The notes: generated by a model from the letters alone, not told the origin. A stretch of DNA of 37,381 bases from Helicobacter cetorum (GCA_022729755.1 DZAZ01000010.1:1-37381), one strand, 5' to 3'; positions 10,742 through 20,956 are shown, numbered from the stretch's first letter. Numbers and translations are program-made.

Positions 10742-11736
10742 ATGAATTTTTCATTTCCCTTGCAATCTCCAAAGCTTGGGAGTATCAACTCTTAACTTAT
10801 CCAAATCCTTCGGTTGGTGCTGTTGTTGTGAAAAATGGTGAAATACTTTCTATTTCAGCGCATAGCGAAGTTGGAAAACCTCACGCTGAAGTTGAAGCTA
10901 TAAAAGAAGCTTATATCAAACTTGCAAATAATCAAAGCTTACAAAATTTAACTTTGGCAAACGAAATTCACGAATTTTTATATCAAAATCATAATAATAT
11001 TTTTAATAATTGCGAAATTTACATAACTCTTGAACCTTGCAATCATTATGGGAAAACTCCTCCTTGTGCTTTATTAATCGAAAAATTAAAATTTAAACGA
11101 GTAATTATTGCTACTCTTGAGCATAATAAAGAGGCAAGTGGTGGAGCAAATAGATTAAAAAATTTTGGAATTGATGTAAAAGTTGGAGTTTTAGAAAAAG
11201 AAGCAAAAGAGTTACTTTATCCTTTTATTAAATGGCAAAAAGATAGATTTATATTTTTTAAAATGGCACAAACTTTAAATGCTAATATAAGTGGTGGTTA
11301 TATAAGTTGCGATAATTCACTTGATTTTGTACATAAACTTAGAGCTAAGATAGATTTACTTGTAATTGGCGGAGAGAGTGTTAGAACTGATAGACCAACA
11401 CTTGATTCAAGAAGAGTAAATGGCAAAGTCCCTGATATTTTGATTTATTCAAAAACTAAAGAGTTTGATAAAAGCATACCTCTTTTTAATATTCCAAATA
11501 GAAAAGTGTTTATTGAAGATAATTTAGAGATATTAAAAAATTATAAATTTATTATGATTGAGGGAGGTTACCAAATGCTTGAAGCTACCAAAGATTTGAT
11601 AGATTGGTATCTATTTTTTATTGCACCAAAAATTTCTACAAATGCTAATTTAAATATTTCTACTTTAAATTTAACTTATCTACATAGTTCAAAAAGTGGA
11701 GTTGATTTAAAAATTTTTGCAAAAGGTGATTTATGA
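10735..11736 (+). CDS. ribD: Riboflavin biosynthesis deaminase/reductase RibD
   Basis: Bifunctional enzyme: N-terminal pyrimidine deaminase and C-terminal NADPH-dependent reductase. Zinc-site motifs are PHAEVEA (H50-A-E52) and [12 protein letters not shown] (C103, C112). The spacing between H50 and the first cysteine is about 28 residues longer than in E. coli, because of an inserted helical stretch containing [13 protein letters not shown]. The reductase half includes [15 protein letters not shown]. Length 333 aa. It overlaps rimP and the following epimerase gene (4 nt). Confidence 0.93.
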   Translation: MVDEFFISLAISKAWEYQLLTYPNPSVGAVVVKNGEILSISAHSEVGKPHAEVEAIKEAYIKLANNQSLQNLTLANEIHEFLYQNHNNIFNNCEIYITLEPCNHYGKTPPCALLIEKLKFKRVIIATLEHNKEASGGANRLKNFGIDVKVGVLEKEAKELLYPFIKWQKDRFIFFKMAQTLNANISGGYISCDNSLDFVHKLRAKIDLLVIGGESVRTDRPTLDSRRVNGKVPDILIYSKTKEFDKSIPLFNIPNRKVFIEDNLEILKNYKFIMIEGGYQMLEATKDLIDWYLFFIAPKISTNANLNISTLNLTYLHSSKSGVDLKIFAKGDL

Positions 11737-12785
11737 AAATTTTAATTACAGGAACTGCTGGTTTTATAGGTTTTCATTTAACTAATTATCTATTAAATAG
11801 AGATGATGAAGTTATCGGACTTGATAGTATCAATGATTATTATGATATAAATGTAAAATATGGAAGACTTAGTGAGAGTGGAATTGATAAAAATAAAATA
11901 GAATATAATAAAATTATAAAAAGTGAAAAGTTTAAAAATTACTCATTTATAAATTTAAAGCTTGAAGATAGAGAAAATTTGCATAAACTATTTATAGATG
12001 AAAAATTTGATAAAGTTTGCAATTTAGCCGCACAAGCTGGGGTTAGATACTCTCTAAGCAATCCTTATGCTTATATTGATAGCAATATTATAGGATTTAT
12101 AAATATATTAGAAGCTGTTCGTCATAATAATATAAAACATTTGGTTTATGCAAGTAGTTCAAGTGTTTATGGTTTAAATGAAAAAATGCCTTTTTCTACA
12201 AGTGATAATGTGGACCATCCAATGAGCCTTTATGCTGCAAGTAAAAAATCAAATGAATTAATGGCTCACACTTATTCTCATCTTTATAATATCCCAACAA
12301 CAGGGCTTAGATTTTTTACAGTTTATGGACCGTGGGGACGACCCGATATGGCTCTTTTTTTATTTACAAAAGCAATTTTAGAAAATCGTCCAATAGATGT
12401 GTTTAATAATGGCAATATGATTAGAGATTTTACATATATTGATGATATAGTTGAGGGAATTGTAAGAGTAATTGATAATCCAGCAAAGCCAGATTTATTG
12501 TGGAGTGGCTTAAATCCAAATCCTTCAAGCTCAAAAGCACCTTACAAAATTTATAATATCGGCAATAATAATCCTATAAAATTATTAGATTTTATCGAAG
12601 CTATTGAGAATGAATTAGGAAAAAAAGCACAAAAAAACTTTTTACCAATTCAAGCAGGAGATGTTTCAAAAACCTATGCAGATGTGAGTGATTTGGTGAG
12701 TGATTTAAACTATAAACCAAATACTAAAATTGAAGTTGGAATTAAAAATTTCATAACTTGGTATAGAGAATTTTTTAAGATTTAA
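11733..12785 (+). CDS. NAD-dependent epimerase, UDP-glucuronate 4-epimerase type
   Basis: Extended short-chain dehydrogenase acting on nucleotide sugars for capsule, LPS or glycan synthesis. GTAGFIG (residues 7-13) binds NAD; the catalytic Y167 and K171 are in [10 protein letters not shown]. The N-terminal [12 protein letters not shown] stretch and the pattern around [17 protein letters not shown] are characteristic of LpsL/CapI-like UDP-glucuronate 4-epimerases. Length 350 aa is typical. It overlaps ribD by 4 nt, although the functions are unrelated. Exact substrate is an inference. Confidence 0.85.
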   Translation: MKILITGTAGFIGFHLTNYLLNRDDEVIGLDSINDYYDINVKYGRLSESGIDKNKIEYNKIIKSEKFKNYSFINLKLEDRENLHKLFIDEKFDKVCNLAAQAGVRYSLSNPYAYIDSNIIGFINILEAVRHNNIKHLVYASSSSVYGLNEKMPFSTSDNVDHPMSLYAASKKSNELMAHTYSHLYNIPTTGLRFFTVYGPWGRPDMALFLFTKAILENRPIDVFNNGNMIRDFTYIDDIVEGIVRVIDNPAKPDLLWSGLNPNPSSSKAPYKIYNIGNNNPIKLLDFIEAIENELGKKAQKNFLPIQAGDVSKTYADVSDLVSDLNYKPNTKIEVGIKNFITWYREFFKI

Positions 12786-12791
12786 TTAAAA

Positions 12792-14624
12792 ATGAATTTT
12801 TATGAAGTTGCAATTTTAAATACTCCTTTAATTTTAACTTATAAAATAGATTTAAATTTAGAAATAGGTCAAGTTGTAAAAGTTAATATTAAAAAATTTT
12901 TAAAAGTTGGAGTTGTCATTCAAAAAATAGATGAGCCGACTTTTAAATGTAGCGAAATTATCGAAGTTGATGAGTATTTTTTTGATAAAAGTTATATTGA
13001 AATTGCAAAATTTATTAAAGATTATTACTTTTGTTCTTTAGGTGATAGTTTAAATTTATTTAGCCCATTTAAAAATAATCAATTAAAAAAAAATTCTTTT
13101 ATAAAAACTGATATAAATCTCTCATCAATTCAGCAAGAAGCATTTGAATTTATAAATCAAAATAGTATAACTTTACTCTTTGGTGATACGGGAAGTGGAA
13201 AAACTGAAATTTATATTCAAAAAATTGCAAAAGTTATAAATGATGGTAAAAGTGCAATTATGCTACTTCCAGAAATTTCACTAACTCCACAAATGGAAAA
13301 GCGATTAAAAGCCCATTTTGGCAATTTACTTGCTATTTGGCACTCAAAAGTGACTCCAAAAAATAAAGAAAAAATCTTAAATGATATTTATAATGGTGAA
13401 ATAAAAGTAGTAGCAGGAGCAAGGTCAGCTCTTTTTTTACCACTTTTAAATATTGGTTTAATTGTCGTAGATGAAGAACATGATGACTCATACAAATCAA
13501 ATCAAAGACCAAGGTATAATGCTAGAGATTTAGCGATTTTATTTGGCAAAAAATTGAATGCAAAAGTAATCTTAGGAAGTGCAACTCCTAGTGTAACTTC
13601 ATATCAAAAATTTCCTACTTTTAGATTAAAAGGACGATTTTTTAACTCTAAAAAAGAGGTATTTTTTGAAGAGAATAAAACAGAATTAACTCCATATTTA
13701 TTAGCTGAAATTGATAAAAGTTTAAAATCAAACCACCAAATTATCATTTTTTTACCAACAAGGGCAAACTTTAAATATTTAATCTGTTCTAGTTGTGGTG
13801 AAATTTACAAATGTCCATATTGCGAAGTTGGAATGAGTTTACACAAAAGCATTAATGCCCTAAAATGCCACTATTGTAACTACACTACAAACACAAATAA
13901 AAAATGCCCAAAGTGTGGCAATGAAACATTAATTGCAAATAGAATTGGAACGGCTGAAGTTGTAGAAATTTTAAAAACATATTTTGATGTTGCAATTTCA
14001 AAATTTGATAGAGATGAGATAAAAAGTGAAGCGAAATTAAAAAGTGTTTTAAATGATTTTAATGACGGAAAAATCGATATTTTAGTTGGTACTCAAATGC
14101 TTTCAAAAGGTCACGATTATCACAATGTAAATTTAGCCATTATTTTAGGAATTGACTCGATTTTATCGATGAGTGATTATCGTTCTCGCGAAAAAGCTTT
14201 AGCTTTAGTTTTGCAAATTGCAGGTAGAAGTGGCAGAAAAAATGATGGAAAAGTTGTAATTCAAAGTTTGAATAAAGATTTTTTTAAAACTTACATAGGC
14301 GATTTTGAAAAATTTATAAAAGATGAACTTAAGTTTAGAGAAGAGTTAAATTATCCACCGTTTTCAAAATTTTGTAGAATTTTATTTTCACATAAAGATA
14401 GCAAAAAAGCAAAAGAAGCTATGGTTTTGATGGTTGAGAATTTAAAAAAATTTAACAATATCCAGATTATCGGCTATAAAGAGGCTGAAATTTTTAAAAT
14501 TGCAAATAAATTTCGCTACGATATACTTGTAAAAGGCAATAATGTAAAGGACTTAATAGAAACGATAAATTTTTCAAAAACTGATTTTTGCGAAATTGAC
14601 ATTGACCCTGTGAATTTTAGTTAA
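12792..14624 (+). CDS. priA: Primosomal helicase PriA
   Basis: Superfamily 2 helicase that restarts stalled replication forks. Walker A is GDTGSGKTEIY near residue 130 and the Walker B box is DEEHDDSYK near 226. A zinc-binding insertion with CSSCGEIYKCPYC and KCPKCGN lies around residues 335-380, and GTQMLSKGHDY and AGRSGR are later helicase motifs. At 610 aa it is shorter than E. coli PriA (732 aa), mainly from a reduced N-terminal DNA-binding domain, as is usual in Campylobacterota. Confidence 0.95.
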   Translation: MNFYEVAILNTPLILTYKIDLNLEIGQVVKVNIKKFLKVGVVIQKIDEPTFKCSEIIEVDEYFFDKSYIEIAKFIKDYYFCSLGDSLNLFSPFKNNQLKKNSFIKTDINLSSIQQEAFEFINQNSITLLFGDTGSGKTEIYIQKIAKVINDGKSAIMLLPEISLTPQMEKRLKAHFGNLLAIWHSKVTPKNKEKILNDIYNGEIKVVAGARSALFLPLLNIGLIVVDEEHDDSYKSNQRPRYNARDLAILFGKKLNAKVILGSATPSVTSYQKFPTFRLKGRFFNSKKEVFFEENKTELTPYLLAEIDKSLKSNHQIIIFLPTRANFKYLICSSCGEIYKCPYCEVGMSLHKSINALKCHYCNYTTNTNKKCPKCGNETLIANRIGTAEVVEILKTYFDVAISKFDRDEIKSEAKLKSVLNDFNDGKIDILVGTQMLSKGHDYHNVNLAIILGIDSILSMSDYRSREKALALVLQIAGRSGRKNDGKVVIQSLNKDFFKTYIGDFEKFIKDELKFREELNYPPFSKFCRILFSHKDSKKAKEAMVLMVENLKKFNNIQIIGYKEAEIFKIANKFRYDILVKGNNVKDLIETINFSKTDFCEIDIDPVNFS

Positions 14625-14645
14625 TTATGATGGGATTGAAATAAA

Positions 14646-16715
14646 TCAAAACCACCATTTAGGAAGCCATTTTAAATACTCATTTACATAAGCTCTTTCT
14701 ATCTCAATTCCCGTTAATATCGGATAAAACATAATAAATAAAATCACAATTACAAGCATATAAATAAGCACTAAATATATAAAATTAAATTTTTGCTTAA
14801 TCAAATCATAAACCATATAACCAAGTGCTAACATTAAAAATGGAACGGCATAATAAAAGTGGTAAATAAACATAACTCTACCGATGAGGGCATAAGGCAT
14901 AAAAAGGGAAATAAATCCAGCTAAAATTATAAGTGCTTGATTGCTTTGTTTTTTGATAAATGAAAATAGTGTATAAAACACCCCAACAATCGCGACCCAC
15001 CAAATAGCAGGATTACCAAACGCATTAATTGAAGAGGTGTAAATATTATACTCTTCTCTTAAATATCCCATTGGAACCTCCATAAATGCCCAACTAAACC
15101 ACTTTGAAGTATATGGATGAGTGGCGGTTAGTGCAGAGTGATAACTATACATATGCTCTTGCAATCTCACGATATCCATAAAGCTATCACCTTTTAAAAA
15201 TAGTGGAAAAAAGCTTATTATGTAAATAATTAAAGGAATTAATATAAAAGCTAAAACATTTAAACCAAAAAATTTAATGTTATTATAAGCTAAAATTTTG
15301 TTTTTATGATTTTGATAAAATAGATATAAAATGACAATTCCAAGTCCAGAAACTCCGAAAAGTGCCGACCATTTTACACTTGCACCAAGCCCTAAAAATA
15401 CTCCACTTCCAAAGAGATATTTGCTAGATTTTTTATCCATAAAGAGATAAAGCATATAAAAAGCCATCAAAATAAAAAGTACTCCAAAAGTATCAATTAA
15501 ACCTATTCTTGATTGAGTTAAGTGCATAAAATCAAAAGTCATTAAAAAGCCCATAAAAAAGCCCATAAATCTCGATTTAAATAAAGTTTTTCCAAAATAA
15601 TACATTGCAACTATTAATAAAATTCCAAATAAAAAGTTACTAAATCGCCATCCAATAGGGTTCATATCAAATAGTAAAATCCCTGCACCTACTAAAACTT
15701 TGCCAAGCATCGGATGAACTTTGTCGTATGGGTCAAGTTTATTAGCTATCTCATACCCACTTCTTGAGTGATAAATTTCATCAAAATAAAAACCACTAAA
15801 ATACCCCTCTCTTGCTTGAATTTGGCTCTCATCAAAAAGTTTTGCTAATTGATTTGAGTCTATTTTTGAAGTGATATTAAAATCTATAATTGGCGAATTG
15901 TTTTGTAAAAATCGCAATTCATAAAGCCAAACAGGAGGCGTTAAGATTTCAAGTTTTAAATATCTTGTTTTTACATTAGCATTTTTAAGCGATTCCCATC
16001 TAAATGAAAAATTAAAAGCTTGAGTTGATGTTTTATTATAAGGCTCCCATTTACCGTCTTTGAAGTATGAAATTTGGAAAGTTCCACCTTTATCAATTCC
16101 TTTGAAAAAAGAGATTTTTGAAACATCTTGTTCAGTTTTTAAATCAAATATAACTTCACTTTTATTTGTAAATTCATAATATGTTTTTAAAGATTCAAAA
16201 CTTCCCAATTTATAAGAAGCAAAAATAATCCACGAAATCACAAGAATACTCAATAATCCAATATCATAAGCTCTTTTTTTATACCATATAAAAATCAAAA
16301 AGAGAGTTAATAAAATTCCTGCAATTATCGAATAAGCCCTTTTTGGCGAATCTTTCACACAAAGCACTCCGTGATTTACAAAAGCTTTATTTGAATAAAA
16401 TCCACCATCTCGCATATTAAATAAACTTTTATTTTCTGTATCTTTTAAATTTAAATCATTAACCCAAAAATAATCAAAATTTAAATTAGGATGATTTTGG
16501 TAAGAATAAGTTAAATACATTTCGCTAGGAATTGCTAATCTTAGACCATCTTCACTACAAAATTCACTCGCTTTTTGATAAGAAAGTGGCTCATTATGTA
16601 CTTTTGTAACTTCAAACTCATTTTTATATGAGTAGATAAAATAAAAAGCAATTAATGGAATTAAAACTAAGCTATATAAGTACAACTTTAAACTTTGATG
16701 AGTAAGCTTTTCCAA
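14646..16715 (-). CDS. Dolichyl-phosphate-mannose--protein mannosyltransferase family (PMT/GT39) membrane protein
   Basis: Large polytopic GT-C glycosyltransferase using a polyprenyl-linked sugar donor. About ten hydrophobic segments are visible. A soluble, discoidin-like loop (roughly residues 165-275) precedes the FDEIYHSRSGYEI motif, which contains the acidic DE pair expected in the first luminal/periplasmic loop. HPMLGKVLVGAGI follows, matching the PMT pattern HPPLGK. Whether the acceptor is protein or another glycan is unknown. It is divergent from the gspF-like gene and convergent with priA. Confidence 0.83.
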   Translation of the reverse strand: MEKLTHQSLKLYLYSLVLIPLIAFYFIYSYKNEFEVTKVHNEPLSYQKASEFCSEDGLRLAIPSEMYLTYSYQNHPNLNFDYFWVNDLNLKDTENKSLFNMRDGGFYSNKAFVNHGVLCVKDSPKRAYSIIAGILLTLFLIFIWYKKRAYDIGLLSILVISWIIFASYKLGSFESLKTYYEFTNKSEVIFDLKTEQDVSKISFFKGIDKGGTFQISYFKDGKWEPYNKTSTQAFNFSFRWESLKNANVKTRYLKLEILTPPVWLYELRFLQNNSPIIDFNITSKIDSNQLAKLFDESQIQAREGYFSGFYFDEIYHSRSGYEIANKLDPYDKVHPMLGKVLVGAGILLFDMNPIGWRFSNFLFGILLIVAMYYFGKTLFKSRFMGFFMGFLMTFDFMHLTQSRIGLIDTFGVLFILMAFYMLYLFMDKKSSKYLFGSGVFLGLGASVKWSALFGVSGLGIVILYLFYQNHKNKILAYNNIKFFGLNVLAFILIPLIIYIISFFPLFLKGDSFMDIVRLQEHMYSYHSALTATHPYTSKWFSWAFMEVPMGYLREEYNIYTSSINAFGNPAIWWVAIVGVFYTLFSFIKKQSNQALIILAGFISLFMPYALIGRVMFIYHFYYAVPFLMLALGYMVYDLIKQKFNFIYLVLIYMLVIVILFIMFYPILTGIEIERAYVNEYLKWLPKWWF

Positions 16716-16742
16716 CTCTTTATCCTTGATGTTTTTTTAGCT

Positions 16743-16748
16743 ATTATA
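16743..16748 (-). promoter_or_regulatory. Candidate -10 box of the PMT gene
   Basis: The minus strand reads TATAAT at this position, about 28 nt upstream of the PMT start at 16715. Campylobacterota sigma-70 promoters often lack a clear -35 box and rely on this hexamer with T-rich flanks, as seen here. Confidence 0.5.
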
Positions 16749-16780
16749 ACAAATTTTTAACATATTAAAAAAGGAAACAA

Positions 16781-18025
16781 ATGCCATATTACAGTGTAAC
16801 AATACTCAAAAAAGGCAAAAAAGAAAATGTTTTGATTGAAGCAACTTCGACCGAAGTGGCGATAGCAAAGGCTAAAGAGACACATATGGCTTTTGCACTA
16901 AAAGCTAAGGAAGTACCGCCACCATTTAATATTCAAGTGCAAAATTACATCAAAAATATTACAAAAAGTCTTGAAATAAACCAAAAAGTCAATATCGATG
17001 AATTAATCATTATAACTAGACAAATGAGTGTAATGCTTAGTGCTGGGATTAGTATAAATGAAGTTTTAGAAGAGTCAAGAAATTTCACAAAAAATAAAAC
17101 TATGGCAAAAATCCTCACTCAATCGCTTGATGGGATAAATGCTGGACGAACGATTGCAGATTCCTTTCGACCTTATACTAGTGCGGTTGGAAATTTAACA
17201 GTTTCTATGATTGATTTTGGAGAAAAAACAGGAAATCTCGATGAAGCCCTTGGAATGCTCTCTGATACTTTAGAAAATATTAGAGATAACACTCAAAAAT
17301 TTAAAAAAGCTCTTCGTTATCCAATCATCACAATCATCGCAATTGCGATAGCTTTTACTATTTTGATTTTATTTGTTGTGCCAAAATTTAAATCTATCTT
17401 TGAAACACTTGGTGCAGAGTTACCACTTCCAACAGTTATTTTACTCGGTGCTGAAGAGGTTTTGAGTAATTATGGCTTATATATTTTAGGTGCAATATTT
17501 TCGATTTACACGATAATCACATATCTTTATAAAAAAAATAAAGATTTTAGACGGCAATTTGATAAAAATATACTAAAGCTTTATATCTTTGGAAATATCA
17601 TTTATATGGTTTCAGTTAGTAGATTTATTTTATCTTTTTCAAAGCTTATTAAAGCTGGAATTCCAATCACAGATGCCCTAAATTCCTCAACTTTCATCAT
17701 TGATAATTTATACATAAAAGAAAAATTAGAAACAATCCAAAATAATATAAAAACGGGTATAAATTTGACAGATTCTTTCAAAGATACACAGCTTTTTGAA
17801 AATATTGTTCTTCAAATGGTAAAAACAGGCGAAGCAAGTGGAAATCTCGATGAAATGCTCCTTAGAGTAAGCGATTTTTATAAAATGAAATTTGATAATA
17901 TCGTCGATAATATTTCATCACTAATTGAGCCAATATTAATCTTTTTTATCGCGGGTATGGTTTTACTTTTAGCTTTAGGAATATTCTTACCAATGTGGGA
18001 TATGGGTAGTGCCGTAAAAGGCTAA
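16781..18025 (+). CDS. Type II secretion/type IV pilus inner-membrane protein, GspF/PilC family
   Basis: Polytopic platform protein of pseudopilus/pilus assembly. Two repeated T2SSF domains are visible (ITRQMSVMLSAGISINEVL in the first; SRFILSFSKLIKAGIPITDAL in the second). Each is followed by a hydrophobic hairpin (IITIIAIAIAFTILILFVV; ILIFFIAGMVLLLALGIF). Length 414 aa is typical and the gene is complete. AAAGGAA precedes the ATG. Its last eight codons lie in the 130-bp direct repeat that bounds the downstream element, so it serves as the integration target while its product is left intact. Confidence 0.9.
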   Translation: MPYYSVTILKKGKKENVLIEATSTEVAIAKAKETHMAFALKAKEVPPPFNIQVQNYIKNITKSLEINQKVNIDELIIITRQMSVMLSAGISINEVLEESRNFTKNKTMAKILTQSLDGINAGRTIADSFRPYTSAVGNLTVSMIDFGEKTGNLDEALGMLSDTLENIRDNTQKFKKALRYPIITIIAIAIAFTILILFVVPKFKSIFETLGAELPLPTVILLGAEEVLSNYGLYILGAIFSIYTIITYLYKKNKDFRRQFDKNILKLYIFGNIIYMVSVSRFILSFSKLIKAGIPITDALNSSTFIIDNLYIKEKLETIQNNIKTGINLTDSFKDTQLFENIVLQMVKTGEASGNLDEMLLRVSDFYKMKFDNIVDNISSLIEPILIFFIAGMVLLLALGIFLPMWDMGSAVKG

Positions 18026-18130
18026 TTCTTAGGAGTTTCCTTAAAGATAAATATTAAAGCTTTTTTTAATATTTAAGTGTTCATTTTGAATAAATTTTGA
18101 GTAAGTTTTGGTAATTTGTTCGATACTTGA
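18001..18130 (+). repeat. Left 130-bp direct repeat (attL-type)
   Basis: Identical to 34113-34242 except position 18022 (c here, a in the right copy), a silent GGC/GGA change in the last sense codon of gspF. The repeat starts TATGGGTAGTGCC and ends CGATACTTGA. It covers the last eight codons plus stop of the gspF-like gene, the intergenic hairpin and the last 29 codons plus stop of the integrase, including the catalytic tyrosine codon. This is far longer than a normal phage core site. Confidence 0.93.
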
Positions 18131-19096
18131 GTGACCAACTATTTGAGCAATAACAGGAAGAGAAAAGCCGTTTTTTATCATAGTAGTGATAAAAGTGTGT
18201 CGCATAGAATAAAGCACTCTATATTTTAAATCAAGTGAGTTAAGAAGCCGAACCCATCGACCTTCTTTGTTATTACCTCTCATATATTCGGTATCTTTGA
18301 AGTATTGATTATTATCATTTGGATTGAAAAATAAAAACTCTGAATTTATTTCACTTGCAAGTTCAAGTTGAGATTGTAAAAAAGGCTTCAAAACATCAAA
18401 AATCGGCACATCTCTTTTACTATTTTCAGTTTTAGGATTACCAATAATACCTCGTCTTATATCTCTTTTCACCTGGATAAAATTAAATTTTATATCTTCA
18501 ATTTTAAGCCCAATAATTTCACCTGTTCGCATTCCTGTATAAAATCCAATTGCAAGATAATTTCTAAACCACAAAGGCTGGGCATTTTGAAGAATTAAAT
18601 TCACTTCACCTGGTGAAAAAATTTCTATCTCTTTTTTATAGTGTTTTGGAAGAGTGTAAAATCTGGTAGGGTCAGATTTAATAATTTCGTCTTTTATCGC
18701 AATTTGGATGATAGAACGAAACGGTTGCAAATATTTTTTAACAGTTCGAGGCGAAACATTCTCAAGCATTAAGTTAAAATAACTCTCAACATCACTAGGA
18801 ATAAACTTTGTAACATCGTAATTAGCGAATGTTTTAAGCAAATAATTTACTCTATCGCTAAGTTCACCAAAAGTTCTAATATGTTTTTTAGAATTCAAAA
18901 ATCTTTTTGAATAAAAAGAGAAAAATTTTATTTGATTTAGCAAAATATCATCTTTAAGTTTTGGAATAACTTTATTTATCAAAAACTCTTTATTCTCTTT
19001 AGTTGCCGATTGTTTGGTATCTTTTACAATCTTTTCATCATTAAAATAATAACTCACAAACCAATTACCATTTTTTTCAAACAGTTTAATATCCAT
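18041..19096 (-). CDS. int: Tyrosine recombinase/integrase
   Basis: Site-specific recombinase of the element. The 351-aa protein has an N-terminal arm/SAM-like region, a core-binding helix region (about 75-145) and a catalytic domain. Catalytic residues visible are R190 (TGMRTGE), K222 (NPKTENS), R299 (YSMRHTF, with tyrosine replacing the usual first His of HxxR, as in many phage integrases), H322 (VGHSS) and nucleophile Y332 (KTYSKF). It lies next to the left repeat, the expected location. A 90-bp copy of its 3' end is found again at the right repeat. Confidence 0.94.
   Translation of the reverse strand: MDIKLFEKNGNWFVSYYFNDEKIVKDTKQSATKENKEFLINKVIPKLKDDILLNQIKFFSFYSKRFLNSKKHIRTFGELSDRVNYLLKTFANYDVTKFIPSDVESYFNLMLENVSPRTVKKYLQPFRSIIQIAIKDEIIKSDPTRFYTLPKHYKKEIEIFSPGEVNLILQNAQPLWFRNYLAIGFYTGMRTGEIIGLKIEDIKFNFIQVKRDIRRGIIGNPKTENSKRDVPIFDVLKPFLQSQLELASEINSEFLFFNPNDNNQYFKDTEYMRGNNKEGRWVRLLNSLDLKYRVLYSMRHTFITTMIKNGFSLPVIAQIVGHSSIEQITKTYSKFIQNEHLNIKKSFNIYL
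18048..18075. terminator. AT-only hairpin between converging gspF and int
   Basis: TAAATATTAAA and TTTAATATTTA form a perfect 11-bp stem with a 6-nt loop. It sits where the converging gspF-like and int transcripts meet and overlaps the last codons of int. There is no GC clamp, so termination efficiency is uncertain; it could instead be part of the att structure. Confidence 0.35.
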
Positions 19097-19108
19097 AAAA
19101 ACCTCACT

Positions 19109-19339
19109 TTATAAAATATTTTTCAAAATTTCATTAACTTTTTTATCATCAAAAGAGTGGGATTTAAGCCATTTATCAAGCTCAAATCTATCCCACCGAA
19201 GAAAGTTTTTTTCAGGAGTAAAATAGTGAATACCTTTAAAAAATACTTTATCTTTTCGTTCATTTAAAAAACTACGACTACAAGAGAGATAATCGCAAAC
19301 TTCTTTAGTAGATAAGTATCTTTTAAAAGTATTTGACAT
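19109..19339 (-). CDS. AlpA/excisionase-like helix-turn-helix protein
   Basis: A 76-aa protein with a MerR-like winged helix: YLSTKEVCDYLSCSRSFLNE is a typical HTH_17/AlpA start, followed by a beta hairpin and FLRWDRFELDKWL. Such proteins act as recombination directionality factors or transcription activators. Position directly upstream of int, separated by 12 nt and in the same direction, supports an excisionase role. Confidence 0.75.
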   Translation of the reverse strand: MSNTFKRYLSTKEVCDYLSCSRSFLNERKDKVFFKGIHYFTPEKNFLRWDRFELDKWLKSHSFDDKKVNEILKNIL

Positions 19340-19408
19340 TAGTAAGCCTTTTAAAATTGTTTTAGTGGGAAAGGAGAAAGAGAGAGCCGATAAAAGAGAG
19401 AGATTTTT

Positions 19409-20029
19409 TTATAAAGTTGCACCTAAAAAAAATTGTGCTTGTTCTAAAGCTATTTCTTCTACAATTATTAAAGAATTTACACCTTCAACTGGTTCAAAAA
19501 TTTGAATTTTTAAATAATTTCCATTACCATCACCAACTAATAATTTATTTAATCCAAAAAGAATAGTATCAGCATCATCATTATTATGGTCAATACCTAA
19601 AACAAAATCAGGTTGTCGACACAATAAAATATTAGCTTCAATTGGTAAACAAAAATAATTTGGGTCTGTTGATGTATCGTGTGTACCAATAAATGCTAAC
19701 AACTCTGTATATAAAAAAGAAGAAATAACAAAAGAAACAGAAGTAACACTATTAAAAAAAAGACTATCAATAACACCACTAGACCCACTTTGAACCTCTC
19801 CAACACTCCCATCAACACCAAGAAGCTCAAGTTCATTTTTAGTTCTAATGATTGCAGGAGTGTTTTGTGGGATTTGAGTGAGTGAAAAGTTAGTTGCCAG
19901 AGAACTATTATAGATTTTAAGCTGACCGCCGATAACACAATAAGCCTTATAAATATCATTTTTTATAGTGTCAAGTTCAAGAGCCGATAAAGGGGTGAAA
20001 GAGTTAAACCCCTCTTGTAGAGTAGCCAT
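19409..20029 (-). CDS. Hypothetical 206-aa element protein, last gene of the leftward structural-like block
   Basis: No family recognised. The protein is acidic, beta-rich and lacks transmembrane segments; its N-terminus is MATLQEGFNSFTPLSALEL. A short internal stretch DPNYFCLPIEANILLCRQPDF contains its only clustered cysteines. It starts two bases after the 226-aa gene stops, so they are probably co-translated. Virion or tail-spike component is a guess from context only. Confidence 0.75.
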   Translation of the reverse strand: MATLQEGFNSFTPLSALELDTIKNDIYKAYCVIGGQLKIYNSSLATNFSLTQIPQNTPAIIRTKNELELLGVDGSVGEVQSGSSGVIDSLFFNSVTSVSFVISSFLYTELLAFIGTHDTSTDPNYFCLPIEANILLCRQPDFVLGIDHNNDDADTILFGLNKLLVGDGNGNYLKIQIFEPVEGVNSLIIVEEIALEQAQFFLGATL

Positions 20030-20031
20030 AA

Positions 20032-20712
20032 TTAAGCCTCTTCAACGACATTAATAGCAGTTGCATTAATAACACCTGTATAATCAATTCCATCTTTAGT
20101 ATATCTAAATGGCTGACCAAGATAGCCAGTTGTAAAGTCAAGTTGAGCCACATCAACACCATCAACTCTAATATTTGCACTTTCATTATCTGTAATTGGG
20201 TCTTCATTTAAATTTAAATTATTAAATTCAACAGAACCAGCTCCAGCAAGTGAAACATTATCAACAGCACTATCACCAGCATTTAAAGTAGTGTCAAAGC
20301 TTAATGGAACTACAACACTTGAATAAATTGGATTAGTGATAATCGGAGTTTGTTGAAACAGTACAGGTTTATATTCAAACTTATAAACTTCAACATTAGT
20401 ATCATCACTTAAAATTTGATAAACATCACCACCCTCTTTTAGGGTAGTTCCAATAAATTCAATAAGAGCCGAACCTGAAGTAATTTTAGAAGAAAGTAAA
20501 GAGATAAATTCATTTCTATTTGTCCAATTTCGCCTAGAATTTGGAAAAGATAAGTTATAACCAGTTCCATTTCGGCTTACAACTCCACCCTCAAAATCGC
20601 CCCAACTAACCGAACCAAATTCAGCAACACTAACTGAAAGCTCATCGTTAAGTTCAACTAAAGCTTCATCAGTAATAACCAAATCTTCAAATTTATAACT
20701 TAAATTAGCCAT
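20032..20712 (-). CDS. Hypothetical 226-aa acidic beta-rich protein
   Basis: No family recognised. The sequence is acidic with many Gly/Asn/Val-rich strands and no hydrophobic anchor, as in secreted or virion-surface proteins. It contains NVEVYKFEYKPVLFQQTP and a C-terminal segment IRVDGVDVAQLDF. It overlaps the upstream 83-aa gene by 8 nt and lies 2 nt from the downstream 206-aa gene. Structural role inferred from context. Confidence 0.75.
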   Translation of the reverse strand: MANLSYKFEDLVITDEALVELNDELSVSVAEFGSVSWGDFEGGVVSRNGTGYNLSFPNSRRNWTNRNEFISLLSSKITSGSALIEFIGTTLKEGGDVYQILSDDTNVEVYKFEYKPVLFQQTPIITNPIYSSVVVPLSFDTTLNAGDSAVDNVSLAGAGSVEFNNLNLNEDPITDNESANIRVDGVDVAQLDFTTGYLGQPFRYTKDGIDYTGVINATAINVVEEA

Positions 20713-20956
20713 TATTATCCTTTATTTTAAAATAAATTTTAAGTGCGACAATATCTTCTTTAATTTTATGGATATCGTCAACTAAATTATTATAAGTCCC
20801 AAGAGAGGACTTCATAACTATAAACTGTTCCAAATAAGACTTCAAAACCTCGATATCTTGTGTATTATTTTTACTTTCAATATGAGTTTTTATAATATGA
20901 AAAATAAGAGTACCAATAATGACGAAGTCTTGAATTGATAAACTATCTATATTCAT
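20705..20956 (-). CDS. Small membrane-associated coiled-coil protein (83 aa)
   Basis: One N-terminal hydrophobic stretch (DFVIIGTLIFHIIKTH, residues 10-25) is followed by a polar helical region rich in E/K/I with heptad-like spacing (TQDIEVLKSYLEQF; LVDDIHKIKEDIVALK). This plan resembles small phage lysis or membrane-anchor proteins. A pinholin or spanin-like role would fit the otherwise missing lysis partner but is unproven. It overlaps the preceding gene by one base. Confidence 0.7.
   Translation of the reverse strand: MNIDSLSIQDFVIIGTLIFHIIKTHIESKNNTQDIEVLKSYLEQFIVMKSSLGTYNNLVDDIHKIKEDIVALKIYFKIKDNNG

Noticed and set aside
18001-18130. tRNA gene as integration target
   Set aside because: No cloverleaf is visible in the repeat; the target is the 3' end of the gspF-like gene.
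19696-20207. Two leucine-rich minus-strand ORFs (19696-19959 and 20004-20207)
   Set aside because: They lie in alternative frames of the 206-aa and 226-aa genes and their leucine richness is a frame artefact of AT-rich coding sequence.
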